Below, piece by piece: positions 8,429-16,907 of a DNA stretch of 64,000 nt; the stretch's first letter is position 1; each line of letters starts with the position of its first letter. A program made the position numbers and the translations under genes. Below the pieces are notes generated by a model that was not told where the DNA came from, ran no database searches, and was given only the letters and a program-made list of their open reading frames with translations. The stretch spans positions 6,076,001-6,140,000 of the forward strand of contig NZ_CP019510.1 in the NCBI RefSeq assembly GCF_002002885.1, given 5' to 3'. This stretch comes from Janthinobacterium sp. LM6. GTDB lineage: Bacteria; Pseudomonadota; Gammaproteobacteria; Burkholderiales; Burkholderiaceae_D.

Positions 8429-10639
8429 TCAGGCCTCGATGGCCAGCGTCTGGGTCAACGCGGGGATGGTATCGGCGATCAGGCGGTTCTGCTCCTGCAA
8501 CACGCCGATGAAGCTGCCCAGCGAAATGGGCCGGTGGTACAGATAACCCTGCATCGTGGTACAGCCCTTGTCCTGCAAATAGCGCGCCTGACCTTCCGTT
8601 TCCACGCCCTCGGCGATCAGGTGCAGGCCCAGTCCGCGCGCAATCGAGATGATGGCCAGGATGACGGGATAGTGTCCGTGCTCGTCGTGGATTTCCTTCA
8701 CAAACGACTGGTCGATCTTGATGGTGTGAATGGGGAAGCGGTGCAGGTACGACAGCGAGGAATAACCGGTGCCGAAATCGTCGATGGCGACCGACACGCC
8801 CAGCTGGCACAGCTTGTTCAGCTGCTCGATTGCATACTGCGGGTTGCGGATGCAGATGTTTTCCGTGATCTCCACTTCGATCTTTTCCGGCGCGATGCCA
8901 TAGCGCGTCAGCGCGCCGCGCATCTTCTCGAAAAAGTCGCCCCGGTCCAGGTATTGCGGAGACAGATTGAGCGACAGACGTACGGCTTCGCCGCCGGCCG
9001 CGTTCCACTGCACCAGGTCGCGGCACAGGGCGCCCAGCATCCAGTCCGAGATCGGCAGCATCAAGCCGTTTTCCTCGGCGAACGGCAAAAATTCGCCGGC
9101 CGTCAGCAAGCCCCGCTGCGGGTGGTTCCAGCGCATCAACCCTTCGGCGCCGACGATGCGGCCCGTCATCACGTCCACCTGCGGCTGGTAATACATCTCC
9201 AGCTGGTTCAGCTCCAGCGCCTTGCGCAGACTTTGTTCGAGCGCGATCTTCTGGTGCGACACGTCGAGCATGGACTCGTGATAAAAACTGTGGCCGTTCT
9301 TGCCCAGCGCCTTGACCTGGTACATGGCGATGTCGGCGTGGCGCAGCAGTTCGTCGATGGTCTCGCCGTCACCCGGATAGATGGCGATGCCGATGGAGGC
9401 CGAAATATGCACCTGGTTGCCATCGAGGTCGAAGGGCTGGTGCAGGCATTCAAGGAATTTGTCGGCGATCAGGCGCGCATCCTGGCGGTCGCGCAGTTCC
9501 GGCAGAACGATGGTAAATTCATCGCCGCCCTGGCGCGCCAGGGTATCGCCGCGGCGCAGGCAATCCTTCAGGCGCAGCGCCACCTGCTGCAGCAACTCGT
9601 CACCCTTCACGTGGCCCAGGGTATCGTTGACCAGCTTGAAACGATCGAGGTCGATGAACATCACGGCCAGTTCCGTCAGCTTGCGCCGCGCCTGGATCAC
9701 GGCCAGCCCCAGGCGGTCCTTGAACAGCATGCGGTTCGGCAGGTCCGTCAGGATATCGTGGTAGGCCTGGTAGGAGATGACTTCCTCGGCGCGCTTGCGG
9801 TCGGTGATGTCGCGCGCCACGCCGTAGGTGCCGAAGTATTCCTGCTTTTTCGCTTCGTGCTCGTGGCCGTGCATGCCGATCGAGTTGAGCGGAATCGTCA
9901 TCAGGGTGTTGTTGAAGGTGCGGTCGCTGCCGCTGCCGCTGTGGCACTTCAGGCGCAGCTCCACGTTGCGCGAGGCGCGCTCGTCGATGCGGCGCTCATT
10001 GAAGGCATAGCGTGCCCGCTCCTGGTCCTCGTCGTGCACGAGGATCGAATAATGGCTGCCGATCAGCTCTTCGCGGCTAAAGCCCAGCAACTGGTGCACC
10101 CGGTCGTTGATGAAGGTGATGCGGCCTTCGTGGTTCAGCGTATAGATGATGTCGGGCGAACTGTCGACCAGGTAGCGGTACATCTTTTCCGAATTTTCCA
10201 GCTGCAGCGCGATGCGCTCGTTTTCCAGCGCCAGCTTGCGCTTCTGCAGCGCATTCTCCACCGTCTTGAGCAGCTCCTCGCGGCTGTACGGCTTGCGCAG
10301 GTAATCGTAGGCGCCACGCTTCAAGGCGCCGATGGCCGCCTCGATGCCGACATCGCCGCTCATGACGATCACGTCACCCTCGATGCCGCGGCGGTTGATG
10401 TGGTCCATGATTTCATGGCCGCTCATGTCGGGCAGGCGCAAGTCCAGCAGGATCAGGTCGAAGCGCAGTTTCGACAACTGCGCCAGCGCCTCGCTGCCGC
10501 AGGTGGCCGTGTACAGCTGGTAGCCGCGGTCTTTCAGCAATTCGTGGAGGGAGGCGAGCAGGCGGGGCTCGTCGTCGACCAGCAGGATGCGCGGGCTGTT
10601 TTCCAGGTCAAACGGAATGGCGGAGGAGTTCATGGACAT
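8429..10639 (-). CDS. Response regulator with PAS, GGDEF and EAL domains (c-di-GMP turnover)
   Basis: A 736-residue cytoplasmic regulator. Residues about 15-130 form a receiver domain (LLVDDEPR; phosphoacceptor Asp66 in LLDLRLPDMSG; conserved Lys in LRKPYS). A PAS domain follows at about 150-265 (PDIIYTLNHEGRITFIND). The GGDEF domain has an intact GGDEF signature and an RxxD inhibitory site (RRGD) five residues before it. The EAL domain begins with EGLMRW rather than EALLRW but keeps the catalytic Glu, and also NLSPQYL, ITE, DDFGTGYSS, KIDQSFV and AEGVETEGQ. Both c-di-GMP synthesis and hydrolysis are therefore plausible. The ATG overlaps the kinase stop codon by one base (TAATG), so translation is coupled. 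The HDOD-GAF kinase upstream is the obvious partner. Confidence 0.93.
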   Translation of the reverse strand: MSMNSSAIPFDLENSPRILLVDDEPRLLASLHELLKDRGYQLYTATCGSEALAQLSKLRFDLILLDLRLPDMSGHEIMDHINRRGIEGDVIVMSGDVGIEAAIGALKRGAYDYLRKPYSREELLKTVENALQKRKLALENERIALQLENSEKMYRYLVDSSPDIIYTLNHEGRITFINDRVHQLLGFSREELIGSHYSILVHDEDQERARYAFNERRIDERASRNVELRLKCHSGSGSDRTFNNTLMTIPLNSIGMHGHEHEAKKQEYFGTYGVARDITDRKRAEEVISYQAYHDILTDLPNRMLFKDRLGLAVIQARRKLTELAVMFIDLDRFKLVNDTLGHVKGDELLQQVALRLKDCLRRGDTLARQGGDEFTIVLPELRDRQDARLIADKFLECLHQPFDLDGNQVHISASIGIAIYPGDGETIDELLRHADIAMYQVKALGKNGHSFYHESMLDVSHQKIALEQSLRKALELNQLEMYYQPQVDVMTGRIVGAEGLMRWNHPQRGLLTAGEFLPFAEENGLMLPISDWMLGALCRDLVQWNAAGGEAVRLSLNLSPQYLDRGDFFEKMRGALTRYGIAPEKIEVEITENICIRNPQYAIEQLNKLCQLGVSVAIDDFGTGYSSLSYLHRFPIHTIKIDQSFVKEIHDEHGHYPVILAIISIARGLGLHLIAEGVETEGQARYLQDKGCTTMQGYLYHRPISLGSFIGVLQEQNRLIADTIPALTQTLAIEA

Positions 10640-12804
10640 TACGAAGACAAGGCGGTATTGCCGGGCGCGGGCAGCGCCGCTGCGGCGCTCGCCGGCAAGG
10701 AAATGGGCAGCAGAATTTCAAACGAGGTGCCGGACTTGCTGCTGCGGCAGCCGATCACGCCATGCAGGCGGGTGACTAGGTCATGCACGATGGACAAGCC
10801 CAGGCCGTGATGCGCCCCTTCCTTGCTGCTGCGCACAGGGGAAAACAGATTGGCCAGCACTTCCGGCGCCAGGCCGGCGCCATTGTCGCTGACGCACAGT
10901 TCCAGGTACAAGCGACGGTCGCGGTTGACGTGGCCACGGTTCGCCACTTCGATGCGCCCGCCATCGGGCAAGGCTTCGACGGCGTTTTTCAGCAGGTTGA
11001 GCAGGATTTGCTTGAGCATGTCGGCATCGGCCTCCACTTCGCATGGCGCATCCTGCATGCGCGTGACCACCTCGATCTTCGGCGGCAGGAAATCGGTGGC
11101 GCGGAACAGGCGCAGCACATCGTCGACCACGCGCGCGCAATCGGTCACGCCACTGGCCGCCACCGGCTGCAGATCGGCCAGGCTGCCGATCAACTGGCCG
11201 ACCCTGTCGATTTCCTCGTTCAGGATCGACATCTCGCCCGTGACCGGCTCCTGCTTCTCCAGCTTGTGATCGAGCACGCTCAGGTAGTTCTTGATGATGG
11301 ACAGCGGGTTATTCACTTCATGCACGACGCGACGCGACGCGGCGCGGTATTCCTCGGCCACGTGATCGAGCTGGCGCCGTGCCAGGCCGCGCGCGTTGAT
11401 GGCCGTTTCCAGCGCCGTGGCGGCCTGGTTGGCATAGGCGCGCAGGAAACCTTCGCGCTTCTGGCACGCGGGAATCTGCCACGCCGCCACGCCGCCAATC
11501 AACACGCCCAGGCTGCGCTGGCCCGCCACGAGCGGCACGCAAACCAGGCTGTCGGTAGCGAGAATGCGGAACAGCTGCTCTTCGACGATGCCCAGCGCCG
11601 GCATGTCGCGCTTCAGGAACGCCAGTTGGCACTCCAGCGCCGAAGCGGCCAGTAGCCCGCCCTTGGCCAGCGGGATCGAGAAGCCGGCCAGGCGCTGCTG
11701 ATGTTCGCCCGCTGCCACGCCGACGAGCGCATGGCCGGTGGGGTTTTGCAGCAGGATGACGGCGGTGTCGAAATCGAACAGGATGCGCGCCGAGCGCGTG
11801 ATGGCTTCCAGCAGGCTGCTTTCTCCCTGCTGGCGGGAGAAGGTCTGACCCACTTCGGACACCAGCACCATATTGCGCACTTCATCGGACAGGCGCTGCT
11901 GCACCGGATCGACGGATGGCGGCGCATACGCGGGCGGTGTGGCGATATCGTCCGCGCCGGCCAGGTCGATGCCCAGGTGCTGCGCCGCCTGCGCCACCTG
12001 GCGCGCGACGCTGCCGGCCAGGTCTTGCAGTACCTCGTCATCCAGCGCGCACAGGCTTGCCGCCTGCGTGATCGATTCCGCATCGTCGGCGTGGCAGCAC
12101 AGCAGGTGCGCCAGGCGCACGATGCGGATCAGGGGATGGCTCGCTTCCAGGCGCGCCAGCGGTTCGTGGTGATACAGCACGCTGTCGGCCAGGAAGGAAT
12201 CGAGATGCCAGCGCTCGATCAGCCAGGCGCCCGCTTCGGCATGCGTGATCTGCAAGGTGCGCTGCTCCACCGCGCACAGGGCGGCATCGTCGCGCGCCGT
12301 GAAATTGAACGCGTATTCCTTCGGCGCCGTGGCCAGCAAGGCCAGGCGGCCCACGTTGTGCAGCAAGCCGGCCAGATACGCTTCCTCGACGTGCGGATAG
12401 GCCATGGCCTTGGCCAGCGCGCGCGCCATGACAGCGGCCGACAGCGAACTTTTCCAGAAGGCGCGCAGATCCGTGCTGCCGGAATGGGGAAAGCTGTTGA
12501 AGGTCTGGAAGACGGATTCGCTGATGACCAGGGTCTTGATCATGTCCGTGCCCAGCGACACGAGCGATTGCTCCAGGCTGACGACCTTGCCCTGGCGATG
12601 GTAGGCCGAGCTGTTGGCCACGCCGAGGATCTTGCTGGCCATGCCCGCATCCTTGGCGATCAGGGCCGCCAGCTCCGGCATGCCGGCATCGTCGGCCTGC
12701 AGGTGGGCGATCAGCTTGATGAGGATCTGCGGCATGGCCGGCAGGCGGGCAATCAGCAGGCGATTGCGAATATCTTGATCAGATTGATGCATCGTATCAG
12801 GCAT
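10639..12804 (-). CDS. HDOD-GAF sensor histidine kinase
   Basis: A 721-residue soluble hybrid sensor kinase. The N-terminal HDOD domain (about 15-215) has LPAMPQILIKLIAHL, DAGMASKILGVANSSAY and YLAGLLHNVGRLALL; the latter is HN-type rather than a full HD phosphodiesterase motif, so HDOD is likely a signalling module. A GAF-like region lies at about 300-455. The HisKA domain carries the phospho-acceptor His in VVHEVNNPLSII, followed by a HATPase_c domain with N-box LNLLKNAVEALPDGG and G-boxes DNGAGLAP and HHGLGLSI. No transmembrane segment is evident, so it should sense a cytoplasmic cue. It is first of three coupled genes. The start at MPDTMHQ is uncertain; MHQSDQ four codons downstream is an alternative, and neither has a strong ribosome site. 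Confidence 0.9.
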   Translation of the reverse strand: MPDTMHQSDQDIRNRLLIARLPAMPQILIKLIAHLQADDAGMPELAALIAKDAGMASKILGVANSSAYHRQGKVVSLEQSLVSLGTDMIKTLVISESVFQTFNSFPHSGSTDLRAFWKSSLSAAVMARALAKAMAYPHVEEAYLAGLLHNVGRLALLATAPKEYAFNFTARDDAALCAVEQRTLQITHAEAGAWLIERWHLDSFLADSVLYHHEPLARLEASHPLIRIVRLAHLLCCHADDAESITQAASLCALDDEVLQDLAGSVARQVAQAAQHLGIDLAGADDIATPPAYAPPSVDPVQQRLSDEVRNMVLVSEVGQTFSRQQGESSLLEAITRSARILFDFDTAVILLQNPTGHALVGVAAGEHQQRLAGFSIPLAKGGLLAASALECQLAFLKRDMPALGIVEEQLFRILATDSLVCVPLVAGQRSLGVLIGGVAAWQIPACQKREGFLRAYANQAATALETAINARGLARRQLDHVAEEYRAASRRVVHEVNNPLSIIKNYLSVLDHKLEKQEPVTGEMSILNEEIDRVGQLIGSLADLQPVAASGVTDCARVVDDVLRLFRATDFLPPKIEVVTRMQDAPCEVEADADMLKQILLNLLKNAVEALPDGGRIEVANRGHVNRDRRLYLELCVSDNGAGLAPEVLANLFSPVRSSKEGAHHGLGLSIVHDLVTRLHGVIGCRSSKSGTSFEILLPISLPASAAAALPAPGNTALSS

Positions 12805-12919
12805 TGCCGGTTCGAAAAGGATGAGCGCTTAGCAGCGAAGCGCGGCCACGTCAGAGGAATCCTCTACTCCTGTAACCCAAAAAATGTCGCCTGAGAGGAT
12901 GCCGGGAAAAGAAGTCATC

Positions 12920-12948
12920 TTATCATAAGCGCCGAATATTACTTGCAA
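12920..12948 (-). promoter_or_regulatory. Candidate sigma70 promoter of the HDOD kinase operon
   Basis: Reading the minus strand, a TTGCAA box (12943-12948) is followed after exactly 17 bases by TGATAA (12920-12925), about 115 bases upstream of the kinase start. The region is distinctly AT-rich. The match is by eye; no transcription data. Confidence 0.4.
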
Positions 12949-12994
12949 TATAGAAAATTAAGTTGAAATAAATCTAGCGTTCTGCAGTGGAAAC

Positions 12995-14275
12995 TTATGC
13001 CTTGAAGGAACCCAGCAAACGGTGACGGAAGCGCCGCGAGATCAGCCACAAGGCCAGCGCCAGGCCCGTAAACGCCAGTTGGCCCGACGCCAGCCACAGC
13101 ACGGACCCGGACAGCAGCGGCGAGATCACGCCAGCCACCACGGCGCCCAGCAAGGTGCTGGCAAACGACTGGCACGAGGCCACCGTGCCGCGGATATGCG
13201 GGAACAGGTCGAGCGCCAGCAAGGTCGCGCCCGGCCCCACCAGCGACATGCCGAAGGTGTAGAAGAACAGGGGCAGCACCGACCAGGGCAGCGACGGCGG
13301 CAGGAACAGGTGGTACACGACATTGACGCTGGCGGCGCATAGCAGGAAGGCAAAGCCGATGCCGATCTGGCGCGCGAACGTGACCTTGCCGGCGATGCGG
13401 TTGGCCGCCAGGGCGCCCATGAAAATCCCGCTCACGCAGGGAATGAACAGCCAGGCGAATTGCGATGGCCCCAGGCCCAGCTGCTTGGGCAGCATTTCCG
13501 GCGCGGCCGTGATGAACAGGAACAGACCCGCGAAATTGAGGGCGACGATGCCGGCCTTGATGTGGAACAGGGGCGAGCGCAGGATCTGGCCATAGCTCGA
13601 CGCCAGGAAGCGCGGATTGAAGGGCTGGCGCTTTTCCATCGGCAGGGTTTCAGGCAGGCGCCAGTAGCAGAACGCCAGCAGGATGACCGTGTAAAAGGCG
13701 AGGAACAGGAAAATCGAGCGCCAGTCGAACCAGATGACGATCCAGCCGCCAAGAATCGGTGCCACGGCCGGGGCGATGGAAAAGATCATCGTCACCAGCG
13801 ACAGCAACCGCGCCGCCGCCGCATCGGCATACAGGTCGCGGATGATGGCGCGGCTGATCACCACGCCGGCGCCGGCCGAAACACCCTGCAGGATGCGGAA
13901 GAACCACAGATAGTGCACCGTGTGCGCCGAAGCGCAACCGAGCGAGCCGATGGCAAACATCAGCAGCGATACCAGCACCACGTTGCGCCGCCCAAAGGTG
14001 TCCGAGATCGCGCCATGCCATAGCACCATGCCGGCAAAGGCCAGCATGTAGAACGTCAGCGACTGCTGCACTTCCAGCGGCGACGCCTGCAGCGAACCCT
14101 GGATCGCGCCAAAGGCAGGCAGATAGGTGTCGATCGACAAAGGCCCCAGCATCGACAGGCCGGCCAGCATCATCGCCAACGCACCGCGGCTCAGCGGCGC
14201 CATGTGGCTCGGCGTGGGTGGAGGAACGGGGGTGACCGGGTCGGGCGGCACATCGGCCGGAGGGGTGGGAAACAT
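12995..14275 (-). CDS. MFS drug-resistance transporter, Bcr/CflA-like
   Basis: A 426-residue inner membrane protein with about 12 hydrophobic segments, expected to export drugs or metabolites by proton antiport. LGPLSIDTYLPAF at the first membrane segment, the loop motif GAISDTFGRRNVVL and the TM4 region LRIL-type QGVSAGAGVVISRAIIRDL are typical of the Bcr/CflA subgroup. The N-terminus has a Pro-rich cytoplasmic leader of about 28 residues before the first helix. The ATG at 14275 is preceded by GGATCCGCC; an internal ATG at 14203 is possible. It is monocistronic as far as can be seen. The substrate cannot be read from sequence. Confidence 0.85.
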   Translation of the reverse strand: MFPTPPADVPPDPVTPVPPPTPSHMAPLSRGALAMMLAGLSMLGPLSIDTYLPAFGAIQGSLQASPLEVQQSLTFYMLAFAGMVLWHGAISDTFGRRNVVLVSLLMFAIGSLGCASAHTVHYLWFFRILQGVSAGAGVVISRAIIRDLYADAAAARLLSLVTMIFSIAPAVAPILGGWIVIWFDWRSIFLFLAFYTVILLAFCYWRLPETLPMEKRQPFNPRFLASSYGQILRSPLFHIKAGIVALNFAGLFLFITAAPEMLPKQLGLGPSQFAWLFIPCVSGIFMGALAANRIAGKVTFARQIGIGFAFLLCAASVNVVYHLFLPPSLPWSVLPLFFYTFGMSLVGPGATLLALDLFPHIRGTVASCQSFASTLLGAVVAGVISPLLSGSVLWLASGQLAFTGLALALWLISRRFRHRLLGSFKA

Positions 14276-14341
14276 GGCGGATCCAAAGTGGCGCGCGGAC
14301 CAATTTCAGTCCGCGCGCGGGGTTACTGCATTTTTTAGCGC

Positions 14342-14470
14342 GTAAAACACCTGAGAAAACCGTAGCGAGCGGCCGCCAATTGTGGCCGAGAAGCGCAACC
14401 GTACAAAAGTACGGTAAGCATCGCAAGCCGCAAGTGGCAACGCGCAGTAGGTTTAATCAGATGTTTTTCG
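14342..14470. repeat. Long imperfect palindrome overlapping the end of the RNA methyltransferase gene
   Basis: About 64 bases on each side of an AAAA loop at 14405-14408 are largely self-complementary. The innermost stem is CCGTAC/GTACGG (14399-14414). Outer arms match as CTGAGAAAACC (14351-14361) against GGTTTAATCAG (14450-14460), with intermediate blocks such as GGCCG/CGGC paired imperfectly. The right arm extends into the methyltransferase gene and contains its TGA stop and last codons. It could serve as a terminator for either flanking minus-strand gene or be a mobile snap-back repeat. It is different in sequence from the element at 6694-6852. Confidence 0.65.
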
Positions 14471-15659
14471 GTTTGGCTTCTTCTCTACGGTTGTACCCGG
14501 CGACCATATCAAAGCGGAACAGACGGCATTCCAGCGCACCGTTGAAGAAAGGCGTCTTGCGCGCTTCCTTCAAACGCAGCAGCTTGGGCAGACCCAGGTC
14601 GGCGGTGAACAGGAACACGGTCCAGCCGGCGAAACGCTGCTTCAGGGTCGTGCCCATGGCCGAATAGAACGACGTCGACAATTCATCTTCCGGGATGGTG
14701 CTGTCGCCGCGCACGCCGATACGCTCGCCGTACGGCGGGTTGGTCAGCATGATGCCCGGCACGTCGCTTGGCGGCTTGACTTCCTGCGCCTCGATCTGTT
14801 TCAAGGGCACGTCGAAGCGCACGCCGGCGCAACGCAGGTTATGACGCGTCATGGCGACCATGTCGCCCGAGATGTCGCTGCCGAAGATGGTCGGTTCTAC
14901 CGGCAGCGGATTGACCTTGATGGCATTTTTCATGGCATTCCACGGCGCCGGATCGAAGTCATGGAAGTTTTCAAACGCGAACTGGCGCGAGGCGCCCGGC
15001 GGAATCCCCTGCAGCATCTGCGCCGCTTCGGCCAGGATGGTGCCGGAACCGCACATCGGGTCGAACAGCACCATGCCAGGCTTCCAGCCCGACACGCGCA
15101 GCAGGCCGGCGGCCAGGTTTTCGCGCAGCGGCGCGTCGCCCGTCTCTTCGCGCCAGCCGCGCTTGAACAAGGCTTCGCCCGAGGTGTCGAGGTACACGGT
15201 AAACGTATGCGCGTCGAGGAAACCGACGATGCGCATGTCCGGCGTCTTGGTATTGACCGATGGACGCTCGTTGAACTGGTCGCGGAAGCGGTCGCAGATC
15301 GCATCCTTGATTTTCAGAGTCGTAAACTCCAGGCTGCGCAGCGGCGATTTCACGGCCGTGACGTCGACGCGGATCGTGTGGTGCACGCCGAACCAGTCTT
15401 CCCAGGATTGCGCCAGGGTCAGGTCATAAATATCGTTTTCCGTCTTGTAGCCGGAATGGGCCATGCGCATCAGCACGCGCGAAGCGATGCGCGAATGCAG
15501 GTTGATGCGGTAGGAGTCCAGCAGGTCGCCCGAGCAGTGTACGCCGCCCGGCACCTGGTTGTGGACCTTCATGGTCGAACTATCCTGGGCGATCTCGCCC
15601 AATTCCTCGGCCAGCGCCGCTTCCATGCCGCGCGGGCATGGGCAAAAATATGAAGCCAT
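14457..15659 (-). CDS. THUMP-domain SAM-dependent RNA methyltransferase (RlmL-like)
   Basis: A 400-residue protein that should methylate a guanine N2 of 23S rRNA, as in the RlmL half of E. coli RlmKL. The N-terminus CPCPRGMEAALAEELGEI and the following region form a THUMP domain. The Rossmann-type methyltransferase domain has FDPMCGSGTILAEAA (SAM binding) and the catalytic N-[DP]-P-P-Y motif as LTNPPYGERIG. The length fits a stand-alone RlmL without the RlmK half. The start MASYFCPCP fits the family. The last codons and stop lie inside the palindromic element at 14342-14470, so the C-terminal tail AKPKNI may have been shaped by it. The exact rRNA target is inferred from family only. Confidence 0.85.
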   Translation of the reverse strand: MASYFCPCPRGMEAALAEELGEIAQDSSTMKVHNQVPGGVHCSGDLLDSYRINLHSRIASRVLMRMAHSGYKTENDIYDLTLAQSWEDWFGVHHTIRVDVTAVKSPLRSLEFTTLKIKDAICDRFRDQFNERPSVNTKTPDMRIVGFLDAHTFTVYLDTSGEALFKRGWREETGDAPLRENLAAGLLRVSGWKPGMVLFDPMCGSGTILAEAAQMLQGIPPGASRQFAFENFHDFDPAPWNAMKNAIKVNPLPVEPTIFGSDISGDMVAMTRHNLRCAGVRFDVPLKQIEAQEVKPPSDVPGIMLTNPPYGERIGVRGDSTIPEDELSTSFYSAMGTTLKQRFAGWTVFLFTADLGLPKLLRLKEARKTPFFNGALECRLFRFDMVAGYNRREEAKPKNI

Positions 15660-15760
15660 GGTTGGTGTACCCTTATTCCATTGTGTTGAACGCCCGCTAA
15701 ATTACAGGCGCTGCTTACTACGTTAAAAAATACGACGTTTAAAAAACTGCTTTTGCTTGA

Positions 15761-16375
15761 CTACCCTGCCAGCGCCCGTTCGACAAAATCGAGGCGGTCC
15801 TGGCCCCAGTACCCTTCGCCATCGACGATGTACCACGGCGAGCCGAACACGGAAGCGGCGGTCGCTGCCTCCGTGTTGGCGTCGTATTCGGCCTGCACGC
15901 TGGCCGTTTCCGACGTTTTCAGCAACTGGCGGCCATCGAAACCGGCGTCGAGCGCGATCTGCACCAGGGTTTCCTCGTCGCCGATGTTGCGCTCTTCGGC
16001 CCACAGTCCGCGCATGATGGCGTGCGCCAGGTTCAGCGATGCCTCCACGCCGTGCGCCAGGCGCGTGGCGATGATCAGCTTGGCCGAAGCTTCCGGCGAC
16101 ACGGGGAAAAACTTGGGCTGCAAGGTCAGGGGAACTTGCAAAAAGGCCGACCAGCGCGCCAGTTCGGCCAGGCGATACGCCTGGCGCTGCGGTGCACGCT
16201 TGGCCAGCGGCAGGCCGCCCGAGACGCTGAAAACCTTGCCCAGGTCGAAGGGGCGCACGTCGATCTGCGCGCCCGTCCTCGCGGCGATCGCCATCAGGCG
16301 CGCGTGACCCAGGTAAGTCCATGGCGAGTGGGGGGCAAAGAAATACTGCACGACTTTGTTCTGGCTTGCACTCAT
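15761..16375 (-). CDS. 2-hydroxychromene-2-carboxylate isomerase-like DsbA/GST-kappa protein
   Basis: A 204-residue thioredoxin-fold protein of the DsbA/GST-kappa group. The N-terminal YFFAPHSPWTYLGHARL has the Ser/Pro-containing active-site region used for glutathione in place of a CxxC pair, and the C-terminal VFGSPWYIVDGEGYWGQDRLDFVE has the cis-Pro loop and the typical GQDR ending. Family members isomerise 2-hydroxychromene-2-carboxylate in naphthalene breakdown, but no aromatic-degradation genes are nearby, so a general glutathione-dependent role is equally possible. The ATG at 16375 follows AAGGGAG with good spacing; a GTG one codon earlier is an alternative. It lies 10 bases downstream of hemJ and is probably in the same transcript. 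Confidence 0.85.
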   Translation of the reverse strand: MSASQNKVVQYFFAPHSPWTYLGHARLMAIAARTGAQIDVRPFDLGKVFSVSGGLPLAKRAPQRQAYRLAELARWSAFLQVPLTLQPKFFPVSPEASAKLIIATRLAHGVEASLNLAHAIMRGLWAEERNIGDEETLVQIALDAGFDGRQLLKTSETASVQAEYDANTEAATAASVFGSPWYIVDGEGYWGQDRLDFVERALAG

Positions 16376-16385
16376 CACGACTCCC

Positions 16386-16823
16386 TTAGAAAGGCTTGAC
16401 CACGACCAGCACGACGACGGCCAGCAACATCAGCACCGGCACTTCATTAAACCAGCGGAACCAGGTGTGGCTGCGCTTGTTGAGACCTTTTTCAAACTTG
16501 CGCAGGATGGAACCGCAGGCGTGGTGGTAGCCGAGCAGCAGCACCACGAAGGTCAGCTTGGCGTGCATCCAGCCCGGCATCTTCATGCGTCCTTCGCCGC
16601 CGCCGTACAGCATCCACATCAACGCCAGCCCCAGCACCATCGCCGGCAGCGCCAGCAGGGACATGAAGCGGTACAGCTTGCGCGCCATCAGCAGCAGGCG
16701 CTCGGTGGCCACCGTTTCCGTCTCCATCGCCAGGTTCACGAAGATGCGCGGCAAATAAAACAGGCCGGCAAACCAGGACATGACGAAGATGATGTGGAAG
16801 GCTTTGGTCCAGAGAAAAAGCAT
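16386..16823 (-). CDS. hemJ: Protoporphyrinogen IX oxidase HemJ (CopD-family membrane protein)
   Basis: A 145-residue integral membrane protein with four hydrophobic helices. AFHIIFVMSWFAGLFYLPRIFVN at the N-terminus and GWMHAKLTFV in the third helix are hallmark HemJ segments with the conserved histidines that bind heme. It oxidises protoporphyrinogen IX to protoporphyrin IX in heme synthesis, passing electrons to the respiratory chain. The length matches the family. It lies downstream of proA with 84 bases between, and directly before the DsbA-like isomerase gene. Confidence 0.88.
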   Translation of the reverse strand: MLFLWTKAFHIIFVMSWFAGLFYLPRIFVNLAMETETVATERLLLMARKLYRFMSLLALPAMVLGLALMWMLYGGGEGRMKMPGWMHAKLTFVVLLLGYHHACGSILRKFEKGLNKRSHTWFRWFNEVPVLMLLAVVVLVVVKPF

Positions 16824-16907
16824 GGGATTCCCAGTGTCAGAGAGCTACAGAAATGAGAGCACGGGCCGCCTTGTGAGCCGCCCGCGAAGACGTACTACCT
16901 ACGATGC

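Noticed and set aside
8069-10810. Open frame of 913 codons on the plus strand opposite the GGDEF-EAL gene
   Set aside because: Antisense to a gene with clear REC, PAS, GGDEF and EAL motifs; composition rich in His, Arg and Gln is typical of shadow frames.
14399-14414. CCGTAC-AAAA-GTACGG as a stand-alone terminator
   Set aside because: It is only the tip of a much longer palindrome and has no T-run, so it is reported as part of that element.
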